Notes: generated by a model from the sequence alone, not told the origin. A stretch of 64,000 nt of DNA from an uncultured Saprospiraceae bacterium (GCA_937928405.1 CALFWZ010000054.1:62001-126000); one strand, 5' to 3'. Shown: positions 33,299 to 42,167, numbered from the stretch's first letter. Program-made: numbers and translations.

Positions 33299-33658
33299 AC
33301 TAGCGGGTTATTTTTTTATTTATAATATTTTTTTGTCAAAAGGAGATAAATTTTTTTCATCAAAAAAGCAGCGTTTTTTATGCTTAGTCGTTTTCTTTAT
33401 GCATAACAATCTGTAATTCCCACTTCACCCTTTTTTCGGTTAATTTGAGCACCCCCAATTGCAATAATCCCATTAAGATTTTTTATTGGATCTTTTAGTG
33501 TACCACTAACTAACTTATGTGGACATTTCATTACTTCCTTATACATTGGTATAACAGTAGACCTATAACCTATTTTAAGTCCTGGAAGATCCCAAAACCC
33601 GATCCCTTCTTATATTTCTATTATTTCGATAATGGTTAGTAAGAGGGGTCTTTTTTGT
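33299..33658. other. AT-rich gap with a possible small minus-strand reading frame
   Basis: A 360-base gap with T-runs near 33310-33380. Its minus strand holds an open frame from about 33606 to the stop at 33397-33399 that looks protein-like but has few start codons; see the small ORF entry. CCCTTCTTA and TAAGAGGGG near 33604-33650 form an imperfect stem that may be the terminator of the SET gene. Confidence 0.4.
33397..33546 (-). CDS. Possible small protein or gene remnant
   Basis: A 49-residue frame from ATG 33544-33546 to TAA at 33397-33399. The frame stays open upstream for about 20 more codons to about 33606 (reading FWDLPGLKIGYRSTVIP) before a stop, without another ATG, GTG or TTG. The composition (VSGTLKDPIKNLNGIIAIGG, near the end ITDCYA) looks like a real protein segment, but I recognise no family. 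It may be the end of a decayed gene or a small peptide gene. Confidence 0.3.
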   Translation of the reverse strand: MYKEVMKCPHKLVSGTLKDPIKNLNGIIAIGGAQINRKKGEVGITDCYA

Positions 33659-34045
33659 CTATTCTTTATTAAACCAAAGCGGTGATTGGTCATTAGCATC
33701 TCCGTTGTAGTTGATGGTAATTTCGCTACCAGCTTCGATGGGCGCAATGCTTTCAATGATAATGGATGCTTCTTTTTCGATAGCAATAAATTGAGCATTA
33801 GGCGTATAACTGTGGTTGTAGAGTGAGCCATAGCCGAGTGCGATAGCGGCTTGCTTTTCATCCGATCCCCAGAGAAAATAATAATCATGCAAAAAAGTAT
33901 CGTGAATCTTTTTTTTGTCTGCTTCGCTGATGATAATGACAGGACAGATTTCAATAATGCTGCCGACCGTTAGGTCCTCTCCAACGAAAACACCCCGACC
34001 ACCGAGTGGACTATCTGTGATGAAAAGGGTGGGAATGTGCTGCAT
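33659..34045 (-). CDS. SET-domain protein
   Basis: A 128-residue protein from ATG 34045; the frame extends to 34132, but this start fits the usual length and domain edge. It is almost entirely one SET domain: GGRGVFVGEDLTVGSIIEI near residue 15, the NHSYTPNAQF motif near 80, and SEITINYNGD near 110. SET domains transfer methyl groups to lysine, and the NHS and final tyrosine motifs needed for the cofactor and lysine sites are present. Bacterial targets are mostly unknown. It is a single minus-strand gene, divergent from thioredoxin. Confidence 0.85.
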   Translation of the reverse strand: MQHIPTLFITDSPLGGRGVFVGEDLTVGSIIEICPVIIISEADKKKIHDTFLHDYYFLWGSDEKQAAIALGYGSLYNHSYTPNAQFIAIEKEASIIIESIAPIEAGSEITINYNGDANDQSPLWFNKE

Positions 34046-34189
34046 ATTTGATTTTAAATCTCTATTGATGAATTTTGAGTTTTTAAACAACCTCATAGAA
34101 GTAGGGTAGACAAAATGTCTCCTCTGGTACATCTTACCTTAAAGATAACATAATCAACATATTTTATCAAACCTCTCGGGTTCTAAACC

Positions 34190-34220
34190 TTGACCCTTCT
34201 CTAAAAATCTGCTACCTTTC
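34190..34220 (+). promoter_or_regulatory. Promoter of thioredoxin gene
   Basis: TACCTTTC at 34213-34220 matches the -7 element at seven of eight positions, with TTG at 34190-34192 about 20 bases upstream. The ATG is 18 bases downstream. Confidence 0.5.
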
Positions 34221-34238
34221 CACTCAAAATATCATAAT

Positions 34239-34622
34239 ATGTTCTGGAAAAAGAAACCCGCATTTGTCGTCCCCGAGCTAACTGACGCGACCTTTAACGA
34301 AGCCGTCGTTAACGCTACCGTTCCTGTCTTAGTAGATTTTTATGCGGACTGGTGTGGACCCTGTAAAGTCTTGGCACCGATCATCGGTGAATTAGCTAAA
34401 GAATACGATGGCAAAGCCTTAGTCGTCAAAGTAAATACACAACATAATCCATTGTTGAGTCAACATTTTAAAATAAAATCTATCCCAACCTTAATGATTT
34501 TTAACAAAGGAAATTTTCAAGAACGTTTTCAAGGACTAGTCCCCAAACCTAACCTAGAAGAAATCCTTAACGAATATATTGCAGGAACTGATGAACAAGG
34601 AAGACTCCCAGAAGAGGAATAA
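34239..34622 (+). CDS. trxA: Thioredoxin
   Basis: A 127-residue cytoplasmic protein that is one thioredoxin fold. The active site WCGPC is at about residues 38-42 (VDFYADWCGPCKVLAPI), and the cis-proline is in KSIPTLMIF near residue 84. The ends extend slightly beyond the usual 105-110 residues (an N-terminal KKPAFVVPELT and a charged C-terminal GTDEQGRLPEEE). It reduces protein disulfides with electrons from thioredoxin reductase, which is not in this window. The genome may have other copies, so the symbol is by family. Confidence 0.88.
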   Translation: MFWKKKPAFVVPELTDATFNEAVVNATVPVLVDFYADWCGPCKVLAPIIGELAKEYDGKALVVKVNTQHNPLLSQHFKIKSIPTLMIFNKGNFQERFQGLVPKPNLEEILNEYIAGTDEQGRLPEEE

Positions 34623-34725
34623 CTGATTGATGGATGATATCCCCAAGAAAACCTGTAAAATTTTTGTGAAGCAAAATATCCACAACACACTCTAGGAGAA
34701 GAATACTATTTTTAATAACGACTAT

Positions 34726-34741
34726 CAACAAATCAACAAAT
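34726..34741. repeat. Tandem CAACAAAT repeat
   Basis: CAACAAAT occurs twice in a row between the convergent thioredoxin and EamA genes. It is a further case of short words repeated in a gap. Confidence 0.5.
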
Positions 34742-34744
34742 CCC

Positions 34745-35626
34745 TCACTTCTTCTTCGTAATATAAACCCCCAACAAGATAAGAAGCATTCCCACCAAAT
34801 GATACCAAGTAACCGGTTCCCCGTCTGTCACACCCCATAAAATAGCCACAATTGGAATAAAATAACTCACCATAGATGCGAAGATGGCACTCGTCCGTTG
34901 GACCAGTTTAAAGAAAATTACCGAAGCAATGACCGTCCCGAAGACTGCCAGAATACAGATGGCGAATAAGGAAGGCCAACCCGACTCGTGCGTAGTTAAC
35001 GTTCCCAAAAAGTCTGCGTACCACAAATAAATAAAAGCTGGTAAAGTCACAATGGTAAAGGCCGCCGAACTTAGCGTAATCGAATCCATTTCTTGAAATT
35101 CTGCCTTGACCGTATTTACACTTAAGGCATAAAAAAAACAACCCGCAACTACTAAAAATCCGTATCGTAGATCGCCTTCCATCCCCGCTTGATTCCCAAA
35201 TAAAATCAAAAATATTGCTCCACCTAACCCAATCAATACCCCCAAATATTTAGACCATCCCGCAGACATTTTAAAAAATAAAACACCCAAAATTAGGGTG
35301 AATAAGGGGGTCAACGAACTAAGTACTCCCGCCATGGAACTGTTGATTTCTGTCTGAGCAAAGGAAAATAAAAAGGCAGGAATAAAACTTCCTGTGAGGC
35401 CAACAATTGCGAGATACTTAAATTTAGACCAGTCGATCTGTCGAAAACGCATTAGAAAAAATGGTAGAAATGTAAGCGAAGAAATTGCAATCCTGAGACA
35501 GGCTACTTGGGGTGGGGTATAAGCGACCAATCCTTTTTTGATAAGAATATAAGAACTACCCCAGACCAGGCTGAGTAATAATAACAGAAAATAGTTTAGC
35601 CATTCGGCTCTGCGTTCTTTGACCAC
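34745..35626 (-). CDS. EamA/RhaT-family (DMT) membrane transporter
   Basis: A 293-residue integral membrane protein with ten predicted helices in two EamA halves (residues about 10-140 and 155-290). It opens with LLLLSLVWGSSYILIKKGL and carries SSLTPLFTLILGVLFFK at the end of the first half. It is distinct from the EamA protein at 4631-5521. The transported compound is unknown. It is a single minus-strand gene with a consensus -7 element about 70 bases upstream. Confidence 0.88.
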   Translation of the reverse strand: MVKERRAEWLNYFLLLLLSLVWGSSYILIKKGLVAYTPPQVACLRIAISSLTFLPFFLMRFRQIDWSKFKYLAIVGLTGSFIPAFLFSFAQTEINSSMAGVLSSLTPLFTLILGVLFFKMSAGWSKYLGVLIGLGGAIFLILFGNQAGMEGDLRYGFLVVAGCFFYALSVNTVKAEFQEMDSITLSSAAFTIVTLPAFIYLWYADFLGTLTTHESGWPSLFAICILAVFGTVIASVIFFKLVQRTSAIFASMVSYFIPIVAILWGVTDGEPVTWYHLVGMLLILLGVYITKKK

Positions 35627-35697
35627 AAAAATGAATTAGGAAAGTATAAGGCTTGTGCTGTCATTCGACTGGACAAAACCTTTAATTAAAGATGGGA

Positions 35698-35705
35698 CAA
35701 AGATA
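35698..35705 (-). promoter_or_regulatory. -7 element for the second EamA gene
   Basis: CAAAGATA on the plus strand reads TATCTTTG on the minus strand, an exact match to TAnnTTTG, 71 bases upstream of the start codon. Confidence 0.55.
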
Positions 35706-35730
35706 GCCAAAAAGTCCTTTACTAGATGAT

Positions 35731-37110
35731 CTAAGCTTTAGTAAAATAAAATGTCAATCTTCCATTACTGAATCCGTCAAAAGAATTAAGGGTGATATTC
35801 ATTTGTCGTTCTGTTAAGAGATCAACATTACCTACCGTGCCGTTATTCATGGTAAAAGTAGTTCCATTGATTTGGTAATTATAAGTTACCGTCTCCATTT
35901 GGATACCATTGATAAAACTGGTAATCGTGTTGGTGGAGCCATTCATATAATAAGATAACTGTGCGTTTTGGATTTCCATGACACCTTCTGTTAGTACGGT
36001 CATAAAATCCTCAAGGGTCAATGATTCTCCGTTAAAGCTAAGCCGTTGTAAATTCCAAGAACCAACTGCTAGTTGTTGATAGGTATAAGTGGTTACTGGC
36101 TGATCTTTAATTCTTTGGGAAGAGACCTGTTGTTGAGTAATTGCTGGACGAACAGGGTTTTCATTGCGAGGCACTTCAATGGGGGCATTGTTTGATATTT
36201 TATCTACGAAAGCGTTAGAAATAAAACTTCCTGAAACCCAGCCTTCGTGACCATTGACATTGATTTGATACCAGAGTTTACCACCCTGATCTTTTTCGTT
36301 GATCACGGTTACCGTTTCGCCCTGTTCTAGTTGCGTAATAATATCCGTACCAACAGTGCTAGGTTCTGAACGAACATTTAGTTTAGTCGCATCTACGTAT
36401 CCGGTAAAAGAGGTGAAACTATTTTCATAAGCAGAGGTTTTTGGTATGGTAGTATCTTCTGGACTAAAGGCAATGCCGATCCCAATTATCAAAGCAAGCA
36501 AGCCGAGCACTCCTAATGCAATCCCTTTAAAAACGCCGGAATTACTAGATTTTTTGGGTGGTGGTGATATGGTCTTTTGGATCTGCTTTATGGGTGGTGG
36601 TGTGGCTGCTGCTGCTTGCACTTTTGGTAATTGTAGATATTCGCGAATGGCTTTGACCAATCGTTCCATATCTGTCTTCCAATAATCGTTACTTAATTTT
36701 TTAGAATTTTGCCAAGTGAGCGCTTCCATGCTTTCTGGAATCTGATCTCGTTTAGGCATTCGTGCGCCATTGACGAGAATTGGAATAACCAATTTTTGGT
36801 CTTTAAATGCCAGAGCAGTGCTCACTTCGATATTGACGTAATCGTTGGGATTCATGATTCGTATATTCCCGTTGGCATCTGTTAGGCTGACATACCGATC
36901 GCCGATGAGTACCAACACCACCTTACAATCCATTAGTGTTTTACCAATCGCCTTACGAAAATCCGTGCCTAGACCAATATCATGAATGTCTTTAAAGACC
37001 ATGTCGCCACCAAACTCATTTTCAAGAAAGTCGTGTAACCGTCCTGCTGCACCAGCTGTATCTTTACGACGGTAACTAAGAAATATGGTGTTTTTTAGAT
37101 CGTTTTTCAT
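35731..37110 (-). CDS. TIR-domain membrane protein with outer SH3 and C-terminal beta domain
   Basis: A 459-residue protein. Residues about 7-150 form a TIR domain (IFLSYRRKDTAGAAGRLHDF, VFKDIHDIGLGTDFRKAI, VLVLIGDRYV, YVNIEVSTALAF). The glutamate of NIEVSTAL aligns with the catalytic glutamate of NAD-cleaving TIR domains. A proline-rich linker and one membrane helix (about 193-214) follow. Outside lie a bacterial SH3 domain (about 235-300, TKLNVRSEPSTVGTDIITQL) and a lipocalin-like beta domain (about 345-459, GSWNLQRLSFNGESLTLEDF). The inside TIR and outside binding domains suggest signalling across the membrane. No known defence genes are adjacent; the WG-repeat gene upstream is on the same strand. 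Confidence 0.8.
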   Translation of the reverse strand: MKNDLKNTIFLSYRRKDTAGAAGRLHDFLENEFGGDMVFKDIHDIGLGTDFRKAIGKTLMDCKVVLVLIGDRYVSLTDANGNIRIMNPNDYVNIEVSTALAFKDQKLVIPILVNGARMPKRDQIPESMEALTWQNSKKLSNDYWKTDMERLVKAIREYLQLPKVQAAAATPPPIKQIQKTISPPPKKSSNSGVFKGIALGVLGLLALIIGIGIAFSPEDTTIPKTSAYENSFTSFTGYVDATKLNVRSEPSTVGTDIITQLEQGETVTVINEKDQGGKLWYQINVNGHEGWVSGSFISNAFVDKISNNAPIEVPRNENPVRPAITQQQVSSQRIKDQPVTTYTYQQLAVGSWNLQRLSFNGESLTLEDFMTVLTEGVMEIQNAQLSYYMNGSTNTITSFINGIQMETVTYNYQINGTTFTMNNGTVGNVDLLTERQMNITLNSFDGFSNGRLTFYFTKA

Positions 37111-37274
37111 CTTGGCCTTTTATATAGAAAAATTTAGCTATTTAAAGGTAGTAAAAATATTTATCTGTAAGAAATATAAAAGCTATCTTTTTAGGAGAAG
37201 GAATAATCATCTGGTTTTTTATTATGAAATAATTTAAAACCACTTTTTACAATTGTATCCTTTCTTTAAATGAA

Positions 37275-38090
37275 TTAATCTCTATTAAAATATTCTTTTC
37301 CAGTACTACTTACGTATCCAAATTTTCCGCTTTTATATTCCACTAGAGCGAGTCCTCTTTTCATAGAACTAATGGATAAATAGGTTGCTTTGGTGATTAT
37401 TTTCGGTCTATAGAATAATTTGATATAACCCCATTTACCATTTTTTTTAAATCCGAATATATTGTCTGAACCGAACTGATAAAATTCATGGCAGGGGAAA
37501 AACTGAAACGCTTCATATTCAAAATTTAAAGAGTCGTCGTTTAGATAAGTGGCAGGAGCACCACGATATTCAAATAATAATGCCTTTTTTTTATTTTTTT
37601 CTAAAATTACATATTGCCTTCCAATAGAAGTTACTTGATCAAATAGTGTATTCAAAGTATCCGAATAATAAGTTAGTTTCCCATTGGTTTTTTTACTTCT
37701 CATTACGGTAATTCGATACTTTTCTTTGACCTTAAAAGTATCAATTCCATAGAACCTTCTAGGCGATAAACAGTTACGGAAAATACCTCCACATCCAGCA
37801 AGATAGGTAGCATTTTTCTTGCCGAAAATATTTATTCTTTTTGATTTTCCTCTTCTCGAAACTTGAGCTGCTCCGTTTTTAAAATCTGTGGCCGTATCAT
37901 ATTTAGGTTTGATGACGATTTTACCATTTTCATTGATAAATCCATACTTACCATTTTGCTTGATCCTACCTCTATGATTAAAAGTCGGATAAGCTTCTTC
38001 AAAAATAGGTGAGACAATGATCGAATCATTATAATTTACAAAACCCCATTTACCCTGCTGCTCAAACGGAATTAACAGATGTTTGAGCAT
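37275..38090 (-). CDS. WG-repeat protein, N-terminus uncertain
   Basis: A 271-residue protein from ATG 38090 with several WG-type repeats (QGKWGFVNYND, NGKYGFINENGKIVIKPKYD, NGKWGYIKL, SGKFGYVSSTG). The reading frame continues upstream of this ATG for about 29 codons and spells a good signal peptide (VFISICLFFYSTGILEAQ), but that extension has no ATG, GTG or TTG. The start may be a rare codon such as ATT, or a start codon may have been lost, leaving a cytoplasmic product. WG-repeat proteins are beta-propeller-like with no known enzyme role. It lies 164 bases upstream of the TIR gene on the same strand. Confidence 0.7.
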   Translation of the reverse strand: MLKHLLIPFEQQGKWGFVNYNDSIIVSPIFEEAYPTFNHRGRIKQNGKYGFINENGKIVIKPKYDTATDFKNGAAQVSRRGKSKRINIFGKKNATYLAGCGGIFRNCLSPRRFYGIDTFKVKEKYRITVMRSKKTNGKLTYYSDTLNTLFDQVTSIGRQYVILEKNKKKALLFEYRGAPATYLNDDSLNFEYEAFQFFPCHEFYQFGSDNIFGFKKNGKWGYIKLFYRPKIITKATYLSISSMKRGLALVEYKSGKFGYVSSTGKEYFNRD

Positions 38091-38248
38091 TTGAGCTTCT
38101 AATATGCCAGTAGAATAAAAAAATAAACAAATGGATATAAATACTTTGATACGTACTAATTTTAAACAACTTCAATATATATATGAATCAAAGAAACATC
38201 ATCTTTTCATTGAGCTTATGATATGGTTGCTTCTTGCTGCTCGCTATT

Positions 38249-38292
38249 TGCTGCTTGCTTCCTTCTATCGCAATAAAAGAGAGCAAGCAGCA
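38249..38292. repeat. Dispersed palindromic element C
   Basis: TGCTGCTTGCT (38249-38259) and AGCAAGCAGCA (38282-38292) form a perfect 11-bp stem. GCTTCCTTCTATCGCAATA at 38257-38275 matches 17 of 19 bases of element B at 18012-18030. The surrounding gap 38091-38361 shows no other gene. Confidence 0.7.
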
Positions 38293-38361
38293 TTTTCTGA
38301 GGAAATTTTTATCGTTAAGTGAGCATTCAATTCCTGGCATTATTCATTAAATACTTTGTCA

Positions 38362-39915
38362 TCACTTCTTCACCATTCGTATCGTCTTCACGGCCTTACC
38401 CACCTGCACACGCACAAAATAAATACCTGGATTTAAATCATGGCCCGATACTGGAATCTGATGTTGGCCGCGGTTCAAAGAACGGTTCGTTATGGATTTC
38501 ACCATTTTACCCACCACATCCGCTACATCAATTCGCACCGTTTCAGAACGATCCGTAGTTAATTCAACGGTGAATTGATTATTAAATGGATTGGGAAAAC
38601 TATTGACCGTGATGTTAGGTACTGGATCAAAATTATTAGTACTGGTCGTATTACAAGCATTGATAATCGGAATATGTTGAAAATCTTCGAAAAGATAATT
38701 CCTGACATCCGCCTCTGAAACCCCGAACCAGTCCATCATCACTGATCCGTAAACGGACTTAAAATCATATTGCATCGCAACACCTTCGTCAATATCTACG
38801 TTGGTTCCAATCTCGGGATTACTACCAATGACACCGGCATTAATACAACTACCAAAAATCATCATTGGCGCTGCCGTACCGTGATCTGTTCCAAGCCCAG
38901 CATTGGAAATAATCTTTCTTCCAAACTCTGAGAAGGTCATCCCTAATACACGCTGATCGATATTCAATGCTTTTAAGTCTTCTTGAAAAGCGAAGATCGC
39001 ATCCGACAATTCTTTCAATAATTCCGCATGAAGACCGACCGTTGGATTACCTTCTACAATTTGATCTGCATGCGTATCGTAGCCACCTTGACGAATCACA
39101 AAAACTTTTGTTTGTAAGCCACCTGAGATCATTTGAGCAATCGTTTTTAGTCGCTGTGCGATACTGGTATCTGGATAATCTACAATAGAGTTTCCACTAT
39201 CAACGGCATTTACAATTCGTTCTGCGTACGCATTACTTTTCTTAAAAGTATCTACGACGTACCCTAGCTCTGCACCATAACAATCATTTGGTAATGGAGC
39301 CTCGACACCAGTGGTCAATCCACCTAAATATTCTACATCGAGAATCGCTAAACTAAAATTAGAATTGGCACCTTGACAGGTTCCCGAAACAGATTTTCCT
39401 AATGTAAGCGCAAAAGGATCTGGGCAATCATCAGTAGGATAACCGCCAGGGTAGCCTGGAAATTCGTCGTCAAAATAGCGTCCCATCCAACCGGTAGACT
39501 TAAACTCGTCTGCTTTGACACCGGTATTCCAGATGTCCGCAGAACGGAAATGTGATCTGTTTTGGTCAGGGTAAGCGACACCTTGCACTAGTGTAAGATT
39601 ACCGTTGTCGTATAAATTATTAACCCCTTCCATTTCTGGATGTAGACCAATGGTATCGGTCATCGTCAATAACTGATTTTGTGGGAGATAGAGGTTGGGG
39701 CGGGCATTGGCCAGATTGTCAAAATAGTCCAAGGGTACAAAGGAAGCAAGTCCGTCATTACCACCGTTCATATCAATCAATACCAATACTTTATCATCAT
39801 CTCCGTTGACCATATTAAAAAGGTTGCTGGAAGACAATGCGGCTAGTTCGTATCCACCTAAAAAGGTGGGTAAAGTTACTAGGCTACTTTTTTTAAGGAA
39901 AGATCTTCTTTTCAT
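38362..39915 (-). CDS. DUF1501 protein with Tat-type signal and T9SS sorting domain
   Basis: A 517-residue exported protein. It starts MKRRSFLKKSSLVTLPTF, which looks like a twin-arginine signal. The DUF1501 body carries VLVLIDMNGGNDGLASFVPL, PDQNRSHFRSADIW, VFVIRQGGYDTHADQIV and MTFSEFGRKIISNAGLGTDH, with the histidines and acids expected of a sulfatase-like metal site. Residues about 440-517 are a T9SS type A signal (NSFPNPFNNQFTVELT, PGIYFVRVQVGKA). The reaction is unknown. It lies 19 bases after a DUF1800 gene, the usual partner. Confidence 0.88.
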   Translation of the reverse strand: MKRRSFLKKSSLVTLPTFLGGYELAALSSSNLFNMVNGDDDKVLVLIDMNGGNDGLASFVPLDYFDNLANARPNLYLPQNQLLTMTDTIGLHPEMEGVNNLYDNGNLTLVQGVAYPDQNRSHFRSADIWNTGVKADEFKSTGWMGRYFDDEFPGYPGGYPTDDCPDPFALTLGKSVSGTCQGANSNFSLAILDVEYLGGLTTGVEAPLPNDCYGAELGYVVDTFKKSNAYAERIVNAVDSGNSIVDYPDTSIAQRLKTIAQMISGGLQTKVFVIRQGGYDTHADQIVEGNPTVGLHAELLKELSDAIFAFQEDLKALNIDQRVLGMTFSEFGRKIISNAGLGTDHGTAAPMMIFGSCINAGVIGSNPEIGTNVDIDEGVAMQYDFKSVYGSVMMDWFGVSEADVRNYLFEDFQHIPIINACNTTSTNNFDPVPNITVNSFPNPFNNQFTVELTTDRSETVRIDVADVVGKMVKSITNRSLNRGQHQIPVSGHDLNPGIYFVRVQVGKAVKTIRMVKK

Positions 39916-39934
39916 TTTTTTAATTTTTTGAGGT

Positions 39935-41494
39935 CTACATCATTTGGAATTCTGGAACCGTAATCATAGCGAAAAATAGTCCCAGTATTTTTAATTCAAT
40001 TGTTTGTCTAACCATTTGGTTATTTGGATTGGCTAAGTATTCTTCGTACTCAACCGTCCATTCAAAATCCGGTAGACCAGGAATCAAAGATTCTTTAAAA
40101 TAATCGCGCTGAGGAAGGGTCATCGCTCGAGGATAAAACAACCCACCGAGTTCTTCAATTAAACTATTTACATCTGCTGGGTTTTCCATCGACTCAACAA
40201 TTTGAAGCAGATCTATTCCGACTGTTCCTGGACTTACATAATTGATGATTCCATTTATTTTAGTAATCAACTCTGTTCGTAAGGCGACACTTGCTGAGGT
40301 TATCCAGTCTCGGTAAAATACAGGGGCTTGATGGTAGGCACGCCAACCTGCTACACTAGGAATACTCATGACAGACATACCTAATTCTTGCATGTCAAAA
40401 TGGAAGATCAGCCACATCATTTGTTCTTCGGCAAAATCTTCAGGAATGGAAACATTCCAGGTGTTGAAAACAGAAAAGAAATATTCAAATACATTTTTAA
40501 TCATACAACCCTGCATGGATGCGTCAAAGAAATGTTGGCTTCGCAATAAGGCCTCCAGCGCTGGTTGAATATTATAATCGTTGTCTCTTAAGATCTGAGC
40601 CATTGGTTCGATGACTTCTGCCTCAATGGTTGGATTGAGATCGTAATAGACAAACCAGGTATAAAGTCGACGGCAGATATGACGGGATACTTCTTCTTTT
40701 TCAAAAATAATATCAATCACATTTTTATATTCGTCAGCTCCGGCATTTTGGATTACTTGATTGTCAAAGCGATGAGATAGTTGTTTGGTGCCTGTGTCGT
40801 GATTCCAAATCCAAAACTGTGCGGGTTGAGGAACCTGAACCCAAGCAAACCACCCAGTCAATGCTCTCGCAATAGCAGCTACATCCTGCTCGGTGTAGTG
40901 CGTATAATCTCCTGGTCCGGCTAGTGGTCCTTTACCAATAGTAAACAACTCAAGTAACTCTCGTGCGTAATTTTCGTTTGGCTCATCCTTGAAATTAAGC
41001 GTTCCATTGAGATAGATCAACATTGATTGGTCAATGGTGACCCGTTTGGTCATTTCTCGGAAATTACCCAGCGCAAACTCACGAAGTAGAGAGAAATACT
41101 TCCAATTCATATTAGGAGTACCAGATTCTGAAATTACAAAATGATTATGCCAGAAAAGGGTAAGTCGTTCGGTGATGGTCTGATTGTCCTGACGCATGCC
41201 TCTTAGCCAACCGTTAAAAACGGTTTTATAACGGGCGAAATAAATATCTGGGATGGTATCATCAATGGGTTTGCCCACCCAAGTTTCACCGATGCCGGCT
41301 TGAGGATCCAAATCAAAATCGTAATAAACGGGTAAATCACGCGGAGGAGGCGCAGAAAAAAGTGTTTGAAAAGTTCCTTCCATTCCTTCGTCGAGCGCCT
41401 GTTGAATTCGGGCTTTATTTGGTCCGAAAGTCGTACGACGTAATAAATGAGCAGCCTGTTCAAAATTCCAGGGGCCAGTATAAGGTTGCAACAT
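39935..41494 (-). CDS. DUF1800 protein
   Basis: A 519-residue protein of the DUF1800 family: AAHLLRRTTFGPNKARIQQA at the start, then RLTLFWHNHFVISESGTPNM, PNENYARELLELFTIGKG, DVAAIARALTGWFAW, and SVAGWRAYHQAPVFYRDWIT. The histidine-rich WHNHF segment may hold a metal. No signal peptide is visible at the predicted start. Family members occur with DUF1501 proteins in Bacteroidota and Planctomycetes; the joint function is not known. The start is the first gene of the two-gene unit. Its upstream gap is long and repeat-rich. Confidence 0.88.
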   Translation of the reverse strand: MLQPYTGPWNFEQAAHLLRRTTFGPNKARIQQALDEGMEGTFQTLFSAPPPRDLPVYYDFDLDPQAGIGETWVGKPIDDTIPDIYFARYKTVFNGWLRGMRQDNQTITERLTLFWHNHFVISESGTPNMNWKYFSLLREFALGNFREMTKRVTIDQSMLIYLNGTLNFKDEPNENYARELLELFTIGKGPLAGPGDYTHYTEQDVAAIARALTGWFAWVQVPQPAQFWIWNHDTGTKQLSHRFDNQVIQNAGADEYKNVIDIIFEKEEVSRHICRRLYTWFVYYDLNPTIEAEVIEPMAQILRDNDYNIQPALEALLRSQHFFDASMQGCMIKNVFEYFFSVFNTWNVSIPEDFAEEQMMWLIFHFDMQELGMSVMSIPSVAGWRAYHQAPVFYRDWITSASVALRTELITKINGIINYVSPGTVGIDLLQIVESMENPADVNSLIEELGGLFYPRAMTLPQRDYFKESLIPGLPDFEWTVEYEEYLANPNNQMVRQTIELKILGLFFAMITVPEFQMM

Positions 41495-42167
41495 AATTCA
41501 TTGATTTTGAGGTCACATAAAAAGTAGATTGGGCTATTCCGTTTAGACGATAACCGAGACTGAAGGTTTAATGAAGGGTGTTCAACTTGTGAAAGAAAAC
41601 CTGCACAAAATGAATATTGAATATCGAATATTCAGCATTCAATATTGATTTACGAATCTGTCTTCCACTAAATAAATTGCCTTATAAAAGGTTGATTATC
41701 AAGTTGGGAACCTATTTTTTTTTGTCTTGATTTATTTTGTTTAATCAGAAAGCGAACATTTATTTGTTTAAAAAATACGTTGATAAATTTTCAATAAGTT
41801 TAGGGTAGATTGAACATTCTAGGTTTAATGAAGAAATGCTTAAACCACTTCAGAAATATTAATTTTCTTTATAAAGTAGGTATGTAGCTTTCGCAAAAAA
41901 GATCAATCGAGACTACTAATAGAACGAATTAACCGCTAATGTCCCTACTTATGATGCTTTTTTGCAATATTTATACCTGTTTTGATTGTAGAAACTAAAA
42001 TAATAAATTTTTAGATAACGCCCAAGTAAGAATTCCACCTTAAAATCATAAACTAACCAACCGTCTAGAAATACGTAAATTAAAAAATCCACACATCTAT
42101 ACATCCACACATCCATTTTCGTATTTTCGTCCCTCATTCTTTTAACAACCAAATTCTAACCATTTAT
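41495..42167. other. Repeat-rich intergenic region
   Basis: A 673-base gap without a credible gene. It holds the direct repeat AGGTTTAATGAAG (41564-41576, 41821-41833) and the GAATATTGAATATCGAATATT words at about 41611-41648. It also holds a hairpin GGTTTAA/TTAAACC (41822-41828, 41840-41846) and a larger inverted repeat at 41873-41983. The word ATCCACACATC occurs twice (42087-42097, 42103-42113). TATTTTCG at 42122-42129 is a possible -7 element for paaG. An open minus-strand frame over the CACACATC words is not protein-like. Confidence 0.55.
41873..41983. repeat. Imperfect inverted repeat with arms of about 28 bases
   Basis: The left arm (41873-41901, from aaagtaggtat to gcaaaaaag) pairs with the right arm (41957-41983, cttttttgc to atacctgtttt). 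GCAAAAAAG/CTTTTTTGC and AGGTAT/ATACCT are the matching blocks, with a 55-base spacer. It lies in the long gap before paaG. Confidence 0.5.

Noticed and set aside
41949-42152. 67-codon minus-strand frame before paaG
   Set aside because: It covers the CACACATC word repeats, its product (rich in W, M, V, D) follows from the repeated words, and it has no family features.
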